Source: an uncultured Winogradskyella sp.
GTDB taxonomy: Bacteria; Bacteroidota; Bacteroidia; Flavobacteriales; Flavobacteriaceae
NCBI GenBank assembly: GCA_913055905.1
Contig: CAJXLB010000009.1
Coordinates: 1 to 64,000 of the forward strand
Reading direction: 5' to 3'
DNA length: 64,000 nucleotides
A program made the position numbers and the translations under genes. Every line of letters begins with the position of its first letter. Position 1 is the stretch's first letter. Shown here in pieces: positions 60,886 to 64,000 of the stretch. The notes beneath the pieces were generated by a model. The model was not told where the DNA came from, did no database searches, and saw only the letters and a program-made list of their open reading frames with translations.

Positions 60886-62193
60886 GTGGCGAAAATTGAA
60901 TTTAAAATGCCCAAATTGGGCGAAAGTATTACGGAAGCGGCAATCATCACTTGGTTTAAAAATGTCGGTGATACTATAGATAAGGACGAAATGTTGTTAG
61001 AGGTAGCGACAGACAAGGTGGATTCAGAGGTGCCTTCTAACGTTTCTGGTGTGGTTGAGGAAATATTGTATCAGCCTAATGAAGTTATAAAAATAGGTGA
61101 GACCATAGCCATTATAAATAGTAATGGCGAGATGTCTAAACCTTCTGAGAAAAAAGAGAAGGAGTCACCTAAAACACAGCCTCCAAGGGCGAAGCAGGTA
61201 ACTAAAACCAAAAAAGTAGAGGTCCCTGCCCAAGAGCTAAATCAGGAGTTCAGGGTTTCAAATTCAAATACATTTTTTTCACCTTTGGTGGTCTCAATTG
61301 CAAAAGCACACCATATCAGTTTTGAGGAATTGGCACGGATTCCGGCAACTGGAGCGGAAGGCCGATTGCGAAAAAGTGATGTATTTAAATATATCGAAGT
61401 TGGCCGACCCTACAAATTTGCTCAGCCAGCTGCACAATCTGATCCAACAGCGTATAGAATACCACAACTGACCTTTGATAAAGGCAAGGGTAAAATTATT
61501 GAGATGGACCGCATGCGTCAAATGATTGCAGACCATATGGTGTATTCTAAGCACACCTCCCCGCACGTCACGGCGTATGTTGAGGCAGACCTCACAACTA
61601 TGGTAAACTGGAGGAATGCCAACAAAGGCGCATTTCAAGACAAATATGGTGAAAAGCTCACTTTCACACCCTTGTTTATTGAAGCCGTTGCCAAGGCTAT
61701 TCAAGATTTTCCAAATATCAATGCATCCGTAGACGGTAAGAACATTATTGTAAAGGAAGAAATAAACGTTGGCATGGCCACAGCACTTCCAAGCGGTAAT
61801 CTCATTGTGCCTGTTGTTAAAAATGCCGATAAAAAGGGATTACTGGATTTGGCGAAAGAAGTGAATGCATTGGTTATAAAAGCAAGGGAAAACAAACTCA
61901 ATGCAGATGATATAAAGGGCAGTACATTCACTATCTCCAACGTAGGAACTTTTGGTAGCGTGATGGGAACACCAATTATCAATCAACCCGAAGTGGCCAT
62001 ATTGGCCATGGGTATAATAAAAAAGCGTCCTGAAGTGATTGAAACGGATAATGGCGATGAAATAGCTATTAGAAGTATGATGTACTTATCCTTATCATTT
62101 GATCATAGAGTGGTTGATGGTTACTTAGGTGGCAGTTTTGTGCGTCGAGTTGCTGATTATCTAGAACAATTTGATATAAATAGGAAAATATAA
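60886..62193 (+). CDS. 2-oxo-acid dehydrogenase E2 (dihydrolipoyl acyltransferase)
   Basis: A 435-residue E2. Lipoyl domain (about 1-78) with EVATDKVDSEVPS around the lipoylated lysine; lysine/proline-rich linker (about 84-115); E3-binding domain (about 130-170, FFSPLVVSIAKAHHISFEEL, ATGAEGRLRKSDV); catalytic domain (about 205-435) ending in SFDHRVVDGYLGGSF with the active-site His-x-x-x-Asp. GTG start at 60886. With ilvE and the E1 gene downstream, a branched-chain 2-oxo-acid dehydrogenase is the best guess. Confidence 0.93.
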   Translation: MAKIEFKMPKLGESITEAAIITWFKNVGDTIDKDEMLLEVATDKVDSEVPSNVSGVVEEILYQPNEVIKIGETIAIINSNGEMSKPSEKKEKESPKTQPPRAKQVTKTKKVEVPAQELNQEFRVSNSNTFFSPLVVSIAKAHHISFEELARIPATGAEGRLRKSDVFKYIEVGRPYKFAQPAAQSDPTAYRIPQLTFDKGKGKIIEMDRMRQMIADHMVYSKHTSPHVTAYVEADLTTMVNWRNANKGAFQDKYGEKLTFTPLFIEAVAKAIQDFPNINASVDGKNIIVKEEINVGMATALPSGNLIVPVVKNADKKGLLDLAKEVNALVIKARENKLNADDIKGSTFTISNVGTFGSVMGTPIINQPEVAILAMGIIKKRPEVIETDNGDEIAIRSMMYLSLSFDHRVVDGYLGGSFVRRVADYLEQFDINRKI

Positions 62194-62200
62194 AAGTATT

Positions 62201-62224
62201 TCACCTAGAACCGGTTTCGGGTGA
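62201..62224. repeat. imperfect palindrome between E2 and ilvE
   Basis: TCACCTAGAACC and GGTTTCGGGTGA are near-complementary over 12 positions (one mismatch, two wobbles), with no loop at the CCGG centre. Similar in size to the hairpins of the paa operon. Confidence 0.5.
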
Positions 62225-62243
62225 TTATGAATAACAAATAATT

Positions 62244-63311
62244 ATGAGCTACAACATTAGTATAACACCGATTGAAAAATCTAAAATTGACCAACTGGAT
62301 TTTAATAATATTCCGTTAGGAATGTCTTTTACCGATCACATGTTTATATGCGATTATGAAAACGGTCAATGGGTCAATCCCAGAATAGAACCGCTTCAAC
62401 CAATTCCTACCCACCCTGCGGCAATGGCATTGCATTATGGTCAGGCGATATTTGAAGGGATGAAAGCTTATAAAAGTCCAGAAGGTATTCCGTTGTTGTT
62501 CAGACCAGAGCTTAATGCTGAACGATTGAATAAGAGCGCAGAGCGAATGGGAATGCCAGAAGTTCCCAAAGAGCTCTTTTTAGAAGGGCTTAAAGAATTG
62601 GTAGCGCTGGATAAAGCATGGATTCCACCACAACAAGGAAGTGCTTTATACTTAAGGCCATTCATGTACGCTACGGAGGCATTCATTGGAATGCGCGCCG
62701 CCACGAGCTATAAGTTTGTGATTATGGCATCGCCAGCGGGTCCTTATTTTAGCAAACACATTAAACTTTGGGCAGAAAAACAGTACATAAGAGCTGCTGC
62801 AGGTGGGACTGGAGAGGCAAAAGCAGCAGGGAATTACGCTGCGGCCATTCGTCCTACAGAGTTGGCCAAGGCAAAAGGTTATGATCAAGTTTTATGGTTA
62901 GATGCGGCAGAGCACAAATACATTCAGGAGGTTGGGACCATGAACATTTTCTTCAAGATAGGCGGTAATTTCATTACTCCAGAATTAGATGGCTCTGTGT
63001 TGCATGGTATTACGAGATTAAGTGTAATAGAATTGCTTAAATCCATGGGCTATAAAGTTACAGAGCGTAAAATTACAATTGATGAAATTCGGCAAGCATC
63101 GCAAGATGGTACCTTGGAAGAAGCCTTTGGAACGGGTACTGCAGTTGGCATAGCTTATATCAAGGAAATAGGTCTGGAGAACGAAACCATACATGTTTCG
63201 GACGAAAGTCCAGTTGCGGTCAAAGTAAATGACACCTTAAACGCCATAAAAATTGGAAAACTTGAGGATAAGTTCTCTTGGATGACAAAAGTTGAAACAG
63301 AATTAGCGTAA
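62244..63311 (+). CDS. ilvE: branched-chain amino-acid aminotransferase
   Basis: A 355-residue fold-type IV PLP enzyme interconverting Val/Leu/Ile with their keto acids. YGQAIFEGMKAY near 67, LYLRPFMYATE near 136, GEAKAAGNYAAA near 193 with the PLP lysine, and QEVGTMNIFF near 230. Between E2 and E1 genes it would feed keto acids into the dehydrogenase, giving branched acyl-CoA starters for the iso-fatty acids typical of flavobacteria (inference). Confidence 0.96.
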   Translation: MSYNISITPIEKSKIDQLDFNNIPLGMSFTDHMFICDYENGQWVNPRIEPLQPIPTHPAAMALHYGQAIFEGMKAYKSPEGIPLLFRPELNAERLNKSAERMGMPEVPKELFLEGLKELVALDKAWIPPQQGSALYLRPFMYATEAFIGMRAATSYKFVIMASPAGPYFSKHIKLWAEKQYIRAAAGGTGEAKAAGNYAAAIRPTELAKAKGYDQVLWLDAAEHKYIQEVGTMNIFFKIGGNFITPELDGSVLHGITRLSVIELLKSMGYKVTERKITIDEIRQASQDGTLEEAFGTGTAVGIAYIKEIGLENETIHVSDESPVAVKVNDTLNAIKIGKLEDKFSWMTKVETELA

Positions 63312-63316
63312 TTAAA

Positions 63317-64000
63317 ATGCAAACAGAACGTACACATTTTGAAACTAAAACGGTTGTAAATAGGGAAGTCCTAGCTGAGGGCTTCACCAAATTATGCCTT
63401 GCCAAGGCCATGGCAGAATTGTATGAGGCCAATTTCAAGCAGGTTTCAAAATATGTGCATGCCACTTCTCGCGGTCATGAAGCTATACAAGTGGCATTAG
63501 GCTTGCAGTTATTACCACAGGATTATGTCTTTCCTTATTATCGCGATGATGCTATGTTGTTGGCTATTGGTATGCAGCCCTATGATTTGATGTTGCAATT
63601 ATTGGCAAAAAAAGACGACCCTTTTTCAGCCGGCCGAACCTATTATTCGCATCCGAGTTTAAAGGATGATGATAAACCTAAAATACCACATCAGTCTTCG
63701 GCAACAGGGATGCAGGCCATCCCTGCGACTGGCGTAGCCATGGGCCTTCAGTACAAGGAGTTACAAGGATTAAATGATAACTCAATAGAAAACCCGATTT
63801 CAGTGTGCTCATTAGGAGACGCCTCGGTCACTGAAGGGGAAATAGCTGAAGCATTTCAAATGGCAGCGCTTAAGCAAATGCCAATGTTGTATTTGGTTCA
63901 AGATAACGGTTGGGACATTTCTGCTAATGCCGCCGAAACTCGAGCGCAAAACGCCTTCGAATATGCCAAGGGATTTAAAGGGCTAGAAGCTGTTTCCATT
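63317..64000 (+). CDS. 2-oxo-acid dehydrogenase E1 component, 5' part
   Basis: The frame opens at the ATG at 63317, five bases after ilvE, and stays open to the window end (228 codons). Visible: YVHATSRGHEAIQVALGLQL near 49, YYRDDAMLLAIG near 79, HQSSATGMQAIPATGVAMG near 127, and the thiamine-diphosphate region SLGDASVTEGEIAEAFQ followed by DNGWDISA (about 166-205), with GDA in place of the usual GDG. This is an E1-alpha domain; in Bacteroidota it is often fused to E1-beta, which would lie outside. Confidence 0.9.
   Translation, partial: MQTERTHFETKTVVNREVLAEGFTKLCLAKAMAELYEANFKQVSKYVHATSRGHEAIQVALGLQLLPQDYVFPYYRDDAMLLAIGMQPYDLMLQLLAKKDDPFSAGRTYYSHPSLKDDDKPKIPHQSSATGMQAIPATGVAMGLQYKELQGLNDNSIENPISVCSLGDASVTEGEIAEAFQMAALKQMPMLYLVQDNGWDISANAAETRAQNAFEYAKGFKGLEAVSI

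Noticed and set aside
1-64000. tRNA or rRNA genes, CRISPR arrays, insertion sequences, phage genes
   Set aside because: Looked for by eye in all intergenic gaps; none of the gaps has a cloverleaf, evenly spaced repeats or a transposase/integrase frame.

Overview
The window is chromosomal DNA from a member of the Bacteroidota, almost certainly a marine-type Flavobacteriaceae. The evidence is the gliding genes gldA, gldB and gldC, two proteins with type IX secretion (T9SS) C-terminal sorting domains, GLPGLI-family proteins, a carboxypeptidase-regulatory-like outer-membrane receptor, promoter elements of the TAnnTTTG type, a lack of obvious Shine-Dalgarno sequences, and low overall GC. I see no rRNA, tRNA, CRISPR array or transposase. 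No gene-free stretch exceeds 300 bases.

Layout. 1-4.4 kb: the end of a small gene, then a very large secreted 5'-nucleotidase / Calx-beta / beta-propeller / T9SS protein with a sharp internal change of base composition. 4.5-6.9 kb: an App1-like phosphatase, a deoxynucleoside kinase and a secreted unknown. 7-14.4 kb: an OmpR/histidine-kinase pair divergent from a small secreted protein, two GLPGLI proteins and a TonB-receptor-like outer-membrane protein, with three GTTAAC sites at 10-bp spacing between the two units. 14.4-18.7 kb: metK behind a SAM-II-type (long-loop) riboswitch, a PagL-like acyloxyacyl hydrolase, a head-GIN lipoprotein and gldA. 18.8-22.9 kb: a phenylalanine/tyrosine operon (pheA, aminotransferase, tyrA, DAHP synthase-chorismate mutase) preceded by an untracked 21-residue leader peptide with nine aromatic residues and a terminator, which reads as a transcription attenuator. 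22.9-32.8 kb: rsgA-dtd, two DUF3857/transglutaminase-like secreted proteins (the second apparently inactive), a MazG-like enzyme, aroA, queA and rlmN. 32.8-46.3 kb: a second T9SS cargo, a polyprenyl synthase, an ECF sigma / anti-sigma-like / outer-membrane-protein cluster, an amidohydrolase lipoprotein, dnaG without its zinc ligands, an atypical NarL-type regulator, nadE, gldB-gldC, and small secreted or membrane proteins.

46.4-60.2 kb is a nearly complete phenylacetate-degradation locus. A TetR regulator precedes a promoter whose perfect -7 element abuts a palindrome resembling PaaR operators. Then follow paaE, A, B, C, D, G, a PLP-dependent dehydratase-like gene, paaH, paaI, a thiolase, a triple-fusion paaZ, a second enoyl-CoA hydratase and paaY. 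Two homologous GIY-YIG nuclease genes sit between genes of this operon. Their junctions, and several other gaps of the operon, carry short REP-like hairpins, and one 18-bp perfect inverted repeat spans the paaZ stop. 60.2-64 kb: an Lrp-family regulator divergent from a 2-oxo-acid dehydrogenase E2, ilvE and a truncated E1 gene, together a branched-chain amino-acid / keto-acid module.

The strongest regulatory findings are the aromatic attenuator, the metK riboswitch and the paa operator. The most open question is the association of GIY-YIG genes with small palindromes.
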